The notes under the pieces: model-generated
Seen by the model: the letters and a program-made list of their open reading frames with translations, nothing else
Told to the model about the DNA's origin: nothing
The model's database searches: none
Translations under genes and position numbers: made by a program
Origin: an uncultured Alistipes sp.
GTDB taxonomy: Bacteria; Bacteroidota; Bacteroidia; Bacteroidales; UBA932
Assembly: GCA_900544175.1 (NCBI GenBank)
Contig: UQUN01000029.1
Location: 1-32,939 of the forward strand
Reading direction: 5' to 3'
DNA: 32,939 nucleotides
Part shown: positions 25,507 through 32,939 of the stretch, piece after piece
Layout: each line of letters starts with the position of its first letter
Numbering within the stretch: position 1 is the stretch's first letter

Positions 25507-25572
25507 ACCCATTTGCCACAATCTTATAGCAAGAACACATCGGCTCTATGGTCCAGCACCCCTATGGAGACG

Positions 25573-26943
25573 CTACGGAGGGGGCATAACAGTGTGGACA
25601 CTGAGCATGCTTCTATTCTTTATCCGGAAATAACAGATAATGCCGACCGCATCTGCTACTGCCCAGCCTATGGGTATGGACCACCAGATACCGACTACAC
25701 CGACAGCGGGGACAGCTGCAAGAATGTAGGCCAGTGCGACACGAGTGCCGAGCGACAGAACTGTGAGGACTACTGACATGCCAGGCTTGCGTATTGCACG
25801 GAAATAACCATATAGCAGAAAAAGAATGCCAATACCAAAATAAAAGACTCCTTCCACTCTAAGATACTGGACTCCGATACTGATAATCTCAGTTTCTTCA
25901 CCACGTACAAAAATGAGCATAAGCGGCCTGGCCAGCACGAAAACTGCAACAGAAACAGCAAGAGAGAACAATACTGTAGTGACGAAAGCACTGCGTACTC
26001 CCCGACGGATGCGCTCCCGCTTTCCTGCTCCATAATTCTGAGCCACGAAAGTCGAGAAAGCATTTCCGAACTCCTGCACCGGCATGTAGGCAAACGAGTC
26101 TATCTTCACCGCCGCTGCAAAAGCCGCCATAACCGCTGTTCCGAAAGAATTTACAAGCCCCTGTACCATAAGTATGCCGAAATTCATCACAGACTGCTGA
26201 ATACAGGTCAGCGATGAGAACGAAGCAATCTCCCTTACTGAAATCCTGTCAAGTCGCATGTCCTCCCTGCAGACCCGCAGTTCAGGTCTTCGGTGAAGCA
26301 CATAAATCATAAGGCCTATCGCAGACACCGCCTGAGCCATAACGGTAGCCAAAGCCGCACCATCCACCCCCATTCCAGTTCCAAGGATAAAGAACAAGTC
26401 CAGACCGATATTCAGAACAACCGACACGCCAAGAAACCACAGTGGAGTAACTGAGTCTCCGACGGCCCGGAGCAGAGCAGCATAGAAGTTATACAGAAAA
26501 GTAAACGGTATCCCGGCAAAAATGACCAGCAGATACAGGCGTTGCATGACGTATATGTCTGCAGGTACCTGCAACAATTTTAGAATAGGATCTATGAAAA
26601 CAAATGCAGCCACAGTAAGCGCAGCCGTCACAAAACCTATAAGAACCAGTGACACATAAATACTGCGCCGCAGTCCTGTCATGTTGCCGGCTCCGAACTG
26701 CTGCGAGAACACCGTTCCGCTGCCCATTGCCAAGCCAAGTAGCACAGATGTCAGGAAAACCATAAGACTGTACGAAGAACCCACTGCCGCAAGAGCATCG
26801 GAGCCTATGCATCGCCCCACAATCATGGTATCAGCTATGTTATAGCATTGCTGCATCAATGAGCCGAGCATCATCGGCAAGGTGAAGCGAAGTAATGTGG
26901 ACGTTATGCCGCCAACAGTCAAGTCCCCTGTACGGAATGTCAT
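25573..26943 (-). CDS. MATE family efflux transporter
   Basis: Multidrug and toxic compound extrusion (MATE/NorM) protein, 456 residues, with about twelve transmembrane helices in two symmetric halves. The N-terminal GGITSTLLRFTLPMMLGSLMQQCYNIADTMIVGRCIGSDALAAVG is highly characteristic. The second half starts around residue 235 with ISVREIASFSSLTCIQQSVMNFG and includes GTAVMAAFAAAVKIDSFAYMP. It probably exports drugs or metabolites using H+ or Na+; which one is not visible. It is convergent with the V-ATPase operon and has its own promoter element upstream. Confidence 0.93.
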   Translation of the reverse strand: MTFRTGDLTVGGITSTLLRFTLPMMLGSLMQQCYNIADTMIVGRCIGSDALAAVGSSYSLMVFLTSVLLGLAMGSGTVFSQQFGAGNMTGLRRSIYVSLVLIGFVTAALTVAAFVFIDPILKLLQVPADIYVMQRLYLLVIFAGIPFTFLYNFYAALLRAVGDSVTPLWFLGVSVVLNIGLDLFFILGTGMGVDGAALATVMAQAVSAIGLMIYVLHRRPELRVCREDMRLDRISVREIASFSSLTCIQQSVMNFGILMVQGLVNSFGTAVMAAFAAAVKIDSFAYMPVQEFGNAFSTFVAQNYGAGKRERIRRGVRSAFVTTVLFSLAVSVAVFVLARPLMLIFVRGEETEIISIGVQYLRVEGVFYFGIGILFLLYGYFRAIRKPGMSVVLTVLSLGTRVALAYILAAVPAVGVVGIWWSIPIGWAVADAVGIICYFRIKNRSMLSVHTVMPPP

Positions 26944-26962
26944 CTATTGAAATTTCTCGGCT

Positions 26963-26994
26963 CAAATATACTCAGAAGACGAGAGCAATGCAAG
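26963..26994 (-). promoter_or_regulatory. putative promoter of MATE gene
   Basis: On the minus strand TATATTTG (26963-26970) matches the -7 consensus. A CTTG (26991-26994) lies 20 bases upstream, close to a -33 TTTG. The start codon is 19 bases downstream. The rest of 26944-27067 holds a GCACT/AGTGC hairpin followed by six T on the plus strand (about 27017-27036) and a GCAAGT/ACTTGC palindrome, with no gene assigned. Confidence 0.5.
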
Positions 26995-27067
26995 TTTACT
27001 TGCTCAGTTTGCACTGCCAAAGTGCTTTTTTGGTGTACCCTACCCCGTTTCCTGTACCTTAACCGGC

Positions 27068-29716
27068 CTATAGGGTGAAGCGGATCTTCAGCAGCGCCGT
27101 CAGCGGCCTGAGGCGGTAGGTGTAGACGTACGTGGTGATGTCGCTGTAGGATGCCGAGCTGTATGTCTCCGTGCCGAGGAGGTTGCGGCACTCAAGGGCC
27201 AGCTCCAGCCGCTTCATGCGCCATGAGAGCGAGGCGTCCAGGAAGAACATGGACCTGTCGCCCCGGACGGCGTCGTTGTAGTAGTGCTCTCCGCCGACCC
27301 TCAGGAAGACGCTTTTCGCGAACGAGAGGTTCAGGGCGGCGTTCTGCCTGAGCGAGTGTATCGGCGGCTGCGCCCCTCCGAGGTCTGTCACGCTGCGGCT
27401 CCGGGAGGCGGATATCCCGTAGTCCAAGGCGGCCCAGTCGCAGAAGCGGGTGTTGAACGACAGAGCGCCGGAGACATTGTCCATCTCGCTCCGGTACAGC
27501 TCGTACTGCCTGTGGAGGGCGCTCCACGTGCGGGACCATGACGCCGACAGCTTCACGGTGGTGCTGATGGCGAAGAAGAGCTTGCTGGCGTTTGCGTCCA
27601 CGTTGACCCCGTGGGACAGAGCCGGGCTGTCCACCGTCTCCATCCTGGTGAGGGTGCCGTCGTAGACCGTGCCGTAGGTGTGGCTCCTCCAGCTTCTCCA
27701 GTAGCCCCCGGAGAGCTTGGCGAAGGTGGCGATATGGGTGGCGGCGTAGGAGAGCCCGAGGCTGTAGTTCTGGTTCCTGTTCCGGGGAATCTCGCCTCCG
27801 GTGCGGGAAATGTGGCGGTAGTTGCTCATGATGTATCCCCCGTAGTCGCTGTACAGCCCTCCGTAGCTCTCGTCATAGGCAGCCGAGGCCGAGAGCCTGA
27901 GCTCCGGGGTGACGGCCAGCTGCATGCTCAGGGCCGGGGAGACGAGCGGACGGTCGAGGACTGCCGTGCCGCCGCGCACCCTGTCCTCCTGCCGGATGCC
28001 CTTGTACCCGAGGCTGGCGTAGGCTGATACGCTGAAGCGCTTGCCGATGCGGTACGAGACGGAGGGCTGGAGCGCCAGAGTGTACTCCTGCCTCAGGATG
28101 TCGTTGCGCATGGAGTCCGCTGCCTGCGCCGGAATCCCGTCCAGACTGAGCGGGGACAGCTCCGAGCGCATCATGTCCACCGCGGCGTCGGCACGCAGGG
28201 TCAGCGAGACGAACCAGCCGTTGCGGTTGAATGTCAGCCCGGCCCTGTTGTACGCGGTGAGCCTCCGCGAGGAGAGGGACTGCTCCGCCCCTGAGGCCGA
28301 CGCACCCTCCCCGAAGATGCCGTCATAGAGCAGGGGAGTCACCCTGAGGGTCTCCGGCCTGTCGCTGTACGAGATGTCGGAGGAGATGTCCCATGTCAGC
28401 GGGCCCCTGCCGCGCATGTAGTGGAAACGGTTGTCCAGGCTGAGCGCCGGATGACGCAGGGACTGCTCCACGCGGGCGCCGTCGTTGTCCACCCCGCCCC
28501 GGTCCGTCCGCCACGAGCCGCTGAAGGACAGCTTGTCGGTGATGTAGCGCTCCTTAGTGTTGCTCTCCACGTCAATGTCGGCGGTGAGGCGGTCCAGAAG
28601 CGAGCTGGAGAGGATGCCCTCGCTGACGGAGAACTCCTGCCCCTGGCCGGCGAGATGGTACGTCGTCACCGAGGCGCCCTCATCCTCGCGCAGGTCGTGC
28701 AGGTATTGCACGTTGGCCCTCATGTTGAGATCCTCGCGGAGACGCACGATGCTGTTGGCCGATACCATGTGGGTCTGATTGTCCAGGTAGCGGACTTTCC
28801 CGAACGGGGGGACGCTGGGACGCCTGACCCCGAGCACTGAGGACGAGCCGTCGGAAAAGCCGGGGATGCTCCCGAAAATCTCCTCGGACACGTCATCGCC
28901 GGTGTTGTTGGTCTTGTAGGTATCCATGGTCTGGAACCTGCGGCCGAAATACATGGCGGCGGCCTCGCCGTACCACATGGCGGGCCTGTAGCCCCCGCCC
29001 GCGGCCAGGTACCCGCCCCATGTGCCCTTCGCGCCCTCCTTCAGGCGCAGGTTGACGGCGGGTGCGCCGGGCAGGCCCTGCTCCTCGTAGATCTTAATGT
29101 GCTGGTGGTCCTCCATGACCTCCACGGACTCTATGTCCTCCGCCCGGATGGTGTTCGTGGCGAGGCCGTAGCGCGACTCGAGCATGTCGAGGCCCTCCAC
29201 ATACATCCGGCCTATCTCCCTGCCGTTGTACCTCAGCCTGCCGGAGCCCGTCACCTCGATGCCCGGCATCTTGCGCATCACCTCGCCTATGGTGCGGTCG
29301 CCGTCCTCCCTGAAGTCCGACACGTGGTAGATCACCGTGTCGGCCCTCCTCTCCACGGGCTCGGCCCTGACAGTCACCTCGCGCAGCTCCATCGGAATCC
29401 ACTCCACGGAGAGGTCCACTGTCATGCTCCGGGCCGGAATGACCACGGTCCGCGGCTTGAGGTTGAACCCCGTGACCCTGACGGCCAGGCTGTCGTCGTC
29501 TCCGGTGTAGGCTACGGAGTACGTGCCGTCAGCGGAGGTCACGGCGAAGCGGTACACCGAGCGTCCGTCGCTGCGGCAGAGCATCACGTTGGCGTCCTCC
29601 ACGGGGGCGCCGCTGTCACTGCGGGTGACACGTCCGCACACGGTCACAGTCTCCTGCGCGGCGCATATCCGCGTCAGGAGCGCCAGAGACAGCAATATCG
29701 TAATTCTGAGTCCCAT
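27068..29716 (-). CDS. TonB-receptor-like outer membrane beta-barrel protein
   Basis: Outer-membrane protein of 882 residues. A signal peptide (1-20, ending CAAQ) is followed by a carboxypeptidase-regulatory-like domain (about 21-110, VCGRVTRSDSGAPVEDANVML). A plug-like domain follows (about 115-235, with DTVIYHVSDFREDGDRTIGEVMRKMPGIEV and RMYVEGLDML). A long beta-barrel region with alternating aromatic strands ends KIRFTL. It resembles Bacteroidota outer membrane beta-barrel/TonB-dependent receptor relatives of the OMP_b-brl group, not a typical SusC. The DNA is much more G+C-rich than neighbouring genes (47 of 60 at 28981-29040). It starts 18 bases after the GLPGLI copy 1 stop, suggesting co-transcription. 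The substrate is unknown; GLPGLI proteins often lie beside such receptors. Confidence 0.88.
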   Translation of the reverse strand: MGLRITILLSLALLTRICAAQETVTVCGRVTRSDSGAPVEDANVMLCRSDGRSVYRFAVTSADGTYSVAYTGDDDSLAVRVTGFNLKPRTVVIPARSMTVDLSVEWIPMELREVTVRAEPVERRADTVIYHVSDFREDGDRTIGEVMRKMPGIEVTGSGRLRYNGREIGRMYVEGLDMLESRYGLATNTIRAEDIESVEVMEDHQHIKIYEEQGLPGAPAVNLRLKEGAKGTWGGYLAAGGGYRPAMWYGEAAAMYFGRRFQTMDTYKTNNTGDDVSEEIFGSIPGFSDGSSSVLGVRRPSVPPFGKVRYLDNQTHMVSANSIVRLREDLNMRANVQYLHDLREDEGASVTTYHLAGQGQEFSVSEGILSSSLLDRLTADIDVESNTKERYITDKLSFSGSWRTDRGGVDNDGARVEQSLRHPALSLDNRFHYMRGRGPLTWDISSDISYSDRPETLRVTPLLYDGIFGEGASASGAEQSLSSRRLTAYNRAGLTFNRNGWFVSLTLRADAAVDMMRSELSPLSLDGIPAQAADSMRNDILRQEYTLALQPSVSYRIGKRFSVSAYASLGYKGIRQEDRVRGGTAVLDRPLVSPALSMQLAVTPELRLSASAAYDESYGGLYSDYGGYIMSNYRHISRTGGEIPRNRNQNYSLGLSYAATHIATFAKLSGGYWRSWRSHTYGTVYDGTLTRMETVDSPALSHGVNVDANASKLFFAISTTVKLSASWSRTWSALHRQYELYRSEMDNVSGALSFNTRFCDWAALDYGISASRSRSVTDLGGAQPPIHSLRQNAALNLSFAKSVFLRVGGEHYYNDAVRGDRSMFFLDASLSWRMKRLELALECRNLLGTETYSSASYSDITTYVYTYRLRPLTALLKIRFTL

Positions 29717-29734
29717 AACACGCCGCCCATCATC

Positions 29735-30709
29735 TCACCACTCCATAGGATAATACGGCATCCTCCAGTTCTGATAGTCGGCCTCCTCGATGCCGTTGCC
29801 GGTCACGATGAACACCGAGGTGTTCTCGTTGAAGGACTTGGGCCAGCGGAAACAGCTGCGCTCGTATCGCTTGAACTTGCGGTAAGTAGTCCTCTTCTCG
29901 TACTCGTAGACGTAGTCGTAGAAAGGCACCGGCTCATCGGTAACGGACACCGCCTCGAAGCTGTACTGGCCGGTGGTGTCACGGGCGTAGAGTATCAGGC
30001 CGGGCAGCCCCCTGAGTTTCCACGGCCCCTCGCCCACGGGTATCTCCGTGGTGAACCAGGCCTCCCACCTCCGTCCCCGGAAGTCACATTCGGCCTTCTG
30101 GCAGTCGAAGGAGACCACCGTGCCGTGCTCCCCGGTAATCTCCCACTCCAGCTCCGGGGCATCCTCCTCGTAGATATGCGCCAGGCTGAGTCCATAAAAG
30201 CCGTATGACTGTGTCGGAGTCCAGATGTCAGGAACCACCACTTTTGACTTTCCCGTCCCGAGATCATACATCACGGAGCGGCAGAAGTATGATCCTAATC
30301 CTCCTATGTCACCGTAGGCTGCCAGACGCTCGTCATGCTCCTTTTGCACTCCATCGTCATTGCGTTCCAGACTGTCCAGTTTAGCCTTCAGGACATAGTC
30401 GTATCTGTCTTTTATATGGCCGGTGAAATCATAGAACAATGAGTGCGAGAACCCCACGTGCAGCATGGCGACATGCCATCTCAACGAGGCTCCTGGGTGC
30501 ATCCAATACGATGCCCTGTACCGTACTGTCAGGTGAGCCGTGTCCAGCAGGACTGAGTCAACTGCCTTCAAAGACGGTGGAGTAGAGGGCGTTTTGCCGT
30601 CTCCGTACATCGCGAAACTGTCCGGCATGGAGTCCTGACCGAGGAGATCCAATGCCGACAGTGACAGACACAGGAGGATTACTGATAAGCTGCGGAGGAT
30701 AGATGACAT
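29735..30709 (-). CDS. GLPGLI family protein, copy 1
   Basis: Secreted or envelope protein of 324 residues with an N-terminal signal peptide (about 1-23, ending LLGQ) and the family motif GLPGLI near residue 233 (RGLPGLILYARDTTGQ). The GLPGLI family is known mainly from Bacteroidota and its function is not established. A middle segment (PELEWEITGEHG, FDCQKAECDFRGRRWEAWFTTEIP) and the C-terminal YERSCFRWPKSF...YYPMEW are near-identical in the three copies. This copy differs in the region NDDGVQKEHDERLAAYGDIGG and has a Cys in SYFCRS. It is the last GLPGLI gene and is followed after 18 bases by the outer-membrane barrel gene. Confidence 0.9.
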   Translation of the reverse strand: MSSILRSLSVILLCLSLSALDLLGQDSMPDSFAMYGDGKTPSTPPSLKAVDSVLLDTAHLTVRYRASYWMHPGASLRWHVAMLHVGFSHSLFYDFTGHIKDRYDYVLKAKLDSLERNDDGVQKEHDERLAAYGDIGGLGSYFCRSVMYDLGTGKSKVVVPDIWTPTQSYGFYGLSLAHIYEEDAPELEWEITGEHGTVVSFDCQKAECDFRGRRWEAWFTTEIPVGEGPWKLRGLPGLILYARDTTGQYSFEAVSVTDEPVPFYDYVYEYEKRTTYRKFKRYERSCFRWPKSFNENTSVFIVTGNGIEEADYQNWRMPYYPMEW

Positions 30710-30812
30710 GGTGTGAGTTTTTAAGTTATCGCTTTGATTTTATGCAATCTTAGCACTTTGACTTGACAACTGCAAAGATTTAACACTCGTTAACATTCTG
30801 GCATTTTGACAC
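30710..30812 (-). repeat. GLPGLI spacer repeat A with promoter
   Basis: The 103-base spacer between copies 1 and 2 is nearly identical to the 104-base spacer at 31791-31894 and to the partial one at 32882-32939. On the minus strand it carries TTTG (30773-30776) and TAAGATTG (30745-30752) with 20 bases between, one mismatch from TAnnTTTG, so it probably supplies a promoter for copy 1. A TTAAC-ACTC-GTTAA inverted repeat lies at 30780-30793. Confidence 0.75.
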
Positions 30813-31790
30813 TCACCATTCCATAGGATAGTAGGGCATCCGCCAGTTCTGATAGTCGGCCTCCTCGATGCCGTTGCCGGTCACGATGAACACGGAGGTG
30901 TTCTCTTTGAAGGACTTCGGCCAGCGGAAACAGCTGCGCTCATATCGCTTGAACTTGCGGTAAGTTGTTTTCTTCTCATTCTCATATATGTAATCATAGA
31001 AAGGCACCGGCTCGTCGGTCACGGACACCGCTTCAAAACTGTACTGGCCCGTAGTGTCCCGGGCGTAGAGAATCAGGCCGGGCAGCCCCCTGAGCTTCCA
31101 TGGCCCTTCACTGAACGGTATCTCCGTGGTGAACCACGCCTCCCACCTCCGTCCCCGGAAGTCGCACTCGGCCTTCTGGCAGTCGAACGACGCCACAGTG
31201 CCGTGCTCCCCGGTAATCTCCCACTCCAGCTCCGAGACATCCTCCTCGTAGATATGCGCCAGGCTGTAAGTGTAGTATGGCTGTGTCGGAGCCCATATGT
31301 CTGGAACCACCACTTTGGACTTTCCCGTCCTGTAATCATACATCACGGAGCGGTAGAAGTACGATCCGAACGTGCCCAAGTCTCCGTGAGCGTCCACACT
31401 CTCGTGAAGTTCTCTTATAGATTCTTCTACCCCTTCTTCGTCACTCCAGTGCAGGCTTTCCACTTTGGCCTTTTGAATGTAACTGTACCTGTTATGGATA
31501 TGCGCGGAGAAATCATAGAACAATGAGTGCGAGGACCCCACGTGCAGCATGGTGACATGCCATCTCGACGATGCTCCTGGATACATCCAATACGATGCCC
31601 TATACCGTACTGTCAGGAGGGCCGTGTCCAACAGGACTGAGTCAACTGCTTTTATAGACGATGAGGGAGGTGTCTTGCCGTCTCCGTATATCGCGAATCC
31701 TCCGGACATGAAGTCCTGACCGAGGAGAACCCATGCTGACAGAGACAGGTACAGAAGGGTTGCTGATAAGCTGCGGATGATAGATGACAT
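30813..31790 (-). CDS. GLPGLI family protein, copy 2
   Basis: Paralogue of 325 residues with its own signal peptide (SLSATLLYLSLSAWVLLGQ) and the GLPGLI motif in LRGLPGLILYARDTTGQ. Its first 60 residues differ from copies 1 and 3 (MSGGFAIYGDGKTPPSSS). Its middle (LHWSDEEGVEESIRELHES, GDLGTFGSYFYRS) is shared with copy 3 but not copy 1. The C-terminal third is almost the same in all copies, with Lys for Asn in KSFKENTS. It lies 103 bases upstream of copy 1 in the same orientation. Role unknown. Confidence 0.9.
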   Translation of the reverse strand: MSSIIRSLSATLLYLSLSAWVLLGQDFMSGGFAIYGDGKTPPSSSIKAVDSVLLDTALLTVRYRASYWMYPGASSRWHVTMLHVGSSHSLFYDFSAHIHNRYSYIQKAKVESLHWSDEEGVEESIRELHESVDAHGDLGTFGSYFYRSVMYDYRTGKSKVVVPDIWAPTQPYYTYSLAHIYEEDVSELEWEITGEHGTVASFDCQKAECDFRGRRWEAWFTTEIPFSEGPWKLRGLPGLILYARDTTGQYSFEAVSVTDEPVPFYDYIYENEKKTTYRKFKRYERSCFRWPKSFKENTSVFIVTGNGIEEADYQNWRMPYYPMEW

Positions 31791-31894
31791 GGTGGTGAGT
31801 TTTTAAGTTATCGCTTTGATTTTATGCAATCTTAGCACTTTGACTTGACAACTGCAAAGATTTAACACTCGTTAACATTCTGGCATTTTGACAC
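31791..31894 (-). repeat. GLPGLI spacer repeat B with promoter
   Basis: Near-identical to spacer A, with one extra base near the start codon side (ggtggtgag against ggtgtgag). It carries the same promoter-like boxes on the minus strand: TTTG at 31855-31858 and TAAGATTG at 31827-31834, 20 bases apart, driving copy 2. Confidence 0.75.
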
Positions 31895-32881
31895 TCACCA
31901 TTCCATAGGATAGTAGGGCATCCGCCAGTTCTGATAGTCGGCCTCCTCAATGCCGTTGCCGGTCACGATGAACACGGAGGTGTTCTCGTTGAAGGACTTC
32001 GGCCAGCGGAAGCAGCTGCGCTCGTAGCGCTTGAACTTGCGGTAAGTAGTCCTCTTCTCGTGCTCGTAGACGTAGTCGTAGAAAGGCACCGGCTCGTCGG
32101 TAACGGACACCGCCTCAAAACTGTACTGCCCCGTGGTGTCACGGGCGTAGAGTATCAGGCCCGGCAACCCCCTGAGTTTCCACGGCCCCTCGCCAACGGG
32201 TATCTCCGTGGTGAACCAAGCCTCCCACCTGCGTCCACGGAAGTCGCATTCGGCTTTCTGGCAGTCGAACGACGCCACCATGCCGTGCTCCCCGGTAATC
32301 TCCCACTCCAGCTCCGGGACATCCTCCTCGTAGACATGCGCCAGGCTGAGTTCATAAAAGCCGTAGGGCTGTGTCGGAGCCCAGATGTCAGGAACCACCA
32401 CTTTGGACTTTCCCGTCCTGCGGTCATACATCACGGAGCGGTAGAAGTACGATCCGAACGTGCCCAAGTCTCCGTAGATGGAGACGCGCTCGCGAAGCTC
32501 TTTTATCGATTCTTCTACCCCTTCTTCGTCACTCCAATGCAGACTTTTCACTTTAGCCTGCTGAATGTAGCTGTATCTGTTTTTGATATGGCCGGTGAAA
32601 TCATAGAACAATGAGTGCGAGGAACCCACGTGCAGCATGGCGACATGCCAGTTTGACGAACTTTCTGGATACATTTTATAGAAGGCTCTGTATCGGATTG
32701 TCAGGAGGGCCGTGTCCAGCAGGACTGAGTCAACTGCCTTCAAAGACGGTGGAGTAGAGGGCGTTTTGCCGTCTCCGTACATCGCGAAACTGTCCGGCAT
32801 GGAGTCCTGACCGAGGAGATCCAATGCCGACAGTGACAGACACAGGAGGATTACTGATAAGCTGCGGAGGATAGATGACAT
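31895..32881 (-). CDS. GLPGLI family protein, copy 3
   Basis: Paralogue of 328 residues. The first 58 residues are the same as copy 1 (SSILRSLSVILLCLSLSALD). The region around LHWSDEEGVEESIKELRER and GDLGTFGSYFYRS follows copy 2. The C-terminus again follows copy 1, with one difference in its last 70 residues (EHEK for EYEK). It therefore looks like a mosaic. The signal peptide and GLPGLI motif are intact, and no frameshift is present. The function of the family is not known; export and envelope location are inferred from the signal peptide. Confidence 0.9.
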   Translation of the reverse strand: MSSILRSLSVILLCLSLSALDLLGQDSMPDSFAMYGDGKTPSTPPSLKAVDSVLLDTALLTIRYRAFYKMYPESSSNWHVAMLHVGSSHSLFYDFTGHIKNRYSYIQQAKVKSLHWSDEEGVEESIKELRERVSIYGDLGTFGSYFYRSVMYDRRTGKSKVVVPDIWAPTQPYGFYELSLAHVYEEDVPELEWEITGEHGMVASFDCQKAECDFRGRRWEAWFTTEIPVGEGPWKLRGLPGLILYARDTTGQYSFEAVSVTDEPVPFYDYVYEHEKRTTYRKFKRYERSCFRWPKSFNENTSVFIVTGNGIEEADYQNWRMPYYPMEW

Positions 32882-32939
32882 GGTGTGAGTTTTTAAGTTA
32901 TCGCTTTGATTTTATGCAATCTTAGCACTTTGACTTGAC
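32882..32939 (-). repeat. GLPGLI spacer repeat C, cut by the window end
   Basis: The last 58 bases match the start of spacer A base for base, including TAAGATTG on the minus strand at 32917-32924. The -33 box would lie past the window. Because each spacer leads directly to the stop of the next copy, another GLPGLI gene may follow outside. Confidence 0.7.

Noticed and set aside
27017..27036. GCACT/AGTGC hairpin followed by six T on the plus strand as a gene terminator
   Set aside because: No plus-strand gene ends nearby and the stem is only 5 bp, so I mention it with the MATE promoter region but do not list it as a terminator.
29099..30208. Long plus-strand open frame of 369 codons
   Set aside because: It lies opposite the barrel and GLPGLI copy 1 genes, has low-complexity His/Val/Leu-rich composition and no recognisable domain. 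It follows from the high G+C of the real genes.
1..32939. CRISPR arrays, tRNA or rRNA genes, insertion sequences, prophage genes
   Set aside because: I saw no regularly spaced short repeats, cloverleaf-like sequences, transposase or integrase motifs. The only direct repeats are the GLPGLI genes and spacers.

Overview
The window comes from a chromosome of a Bacteroidota bacterium, most likely of the order Bacteroidales. Four things point there: GLPGLI-family secreted proteins beside a TonB-receptor-like outer-membrane barrel, a V-type ATPase operon of the E-DUF2764-A-B-D-I-K type, a YebC protein with the Bacteroidota-style N-terminus, and promoters of the TAnnTTTG (-7) type with few Shine-Dalgarno sites. 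The genus cannot be named from sequence alone. No rRNA, tRNA, CRISPR, phage or insertion sequence was recognised.

Layout. 1-1018: a possible SDR remnant and an intact SDR oxidoreductase (minus). 1145-2340: an HdeD/DUF308 membrane protein and a flavodoxin (plus), closed by a terminator. 2454-6793 (minus): ffh - folD - TlpA-like thioredoxin - M81/MlrC-like lipoprotein. 6899-7873 (plus): a deoxyhypusine-synthase-like protein transcribed divergently from ffh. 8020-11945 (minus): recF - DUF721/dciA - pdxB - DUF4301. 12092-18096 (plus): TPR protein - yebC - methylmalonyl-CoA epimerase - four subunits of a Na+-pumping methylmalonyl-CoA decarboxylase. 18233-25434 (plus): seven-gene V-type ATPase operon. 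25573-26943 (minus): MATE transporter. 27068-32881 (minus): three tandem GLPGLI paralogues followed by an outer-membrane barrel protein.

The most coherent biology is the 13.5-18.1 kb decarboxylase next to the 18.2-25.4 kb ATPase. The decarboxylase exports Na+ while turning methylmalonyl-CoA into propionyl-CoA. The ATPase proteolipid carries a residue set and spacing that match the Na+ ligands of the Enterococcus hirae K ring. Together they could form a sodium circuit linked to succinate/propionate fermentation; the direction of the ATPase (synthesis or hydrolysis) cannot be read from sequence.

The right end is the most dynamic part. The three GLPGLI genes are separated by nearly identical 103-104 bp spacers that appear to carry a promoter. 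Copies 1 and 3 share a 231-bp identical block, copy 3 looks like a mosaic of the other two, and the window ends inside another repeat spacer, so a fourth copy may follow.
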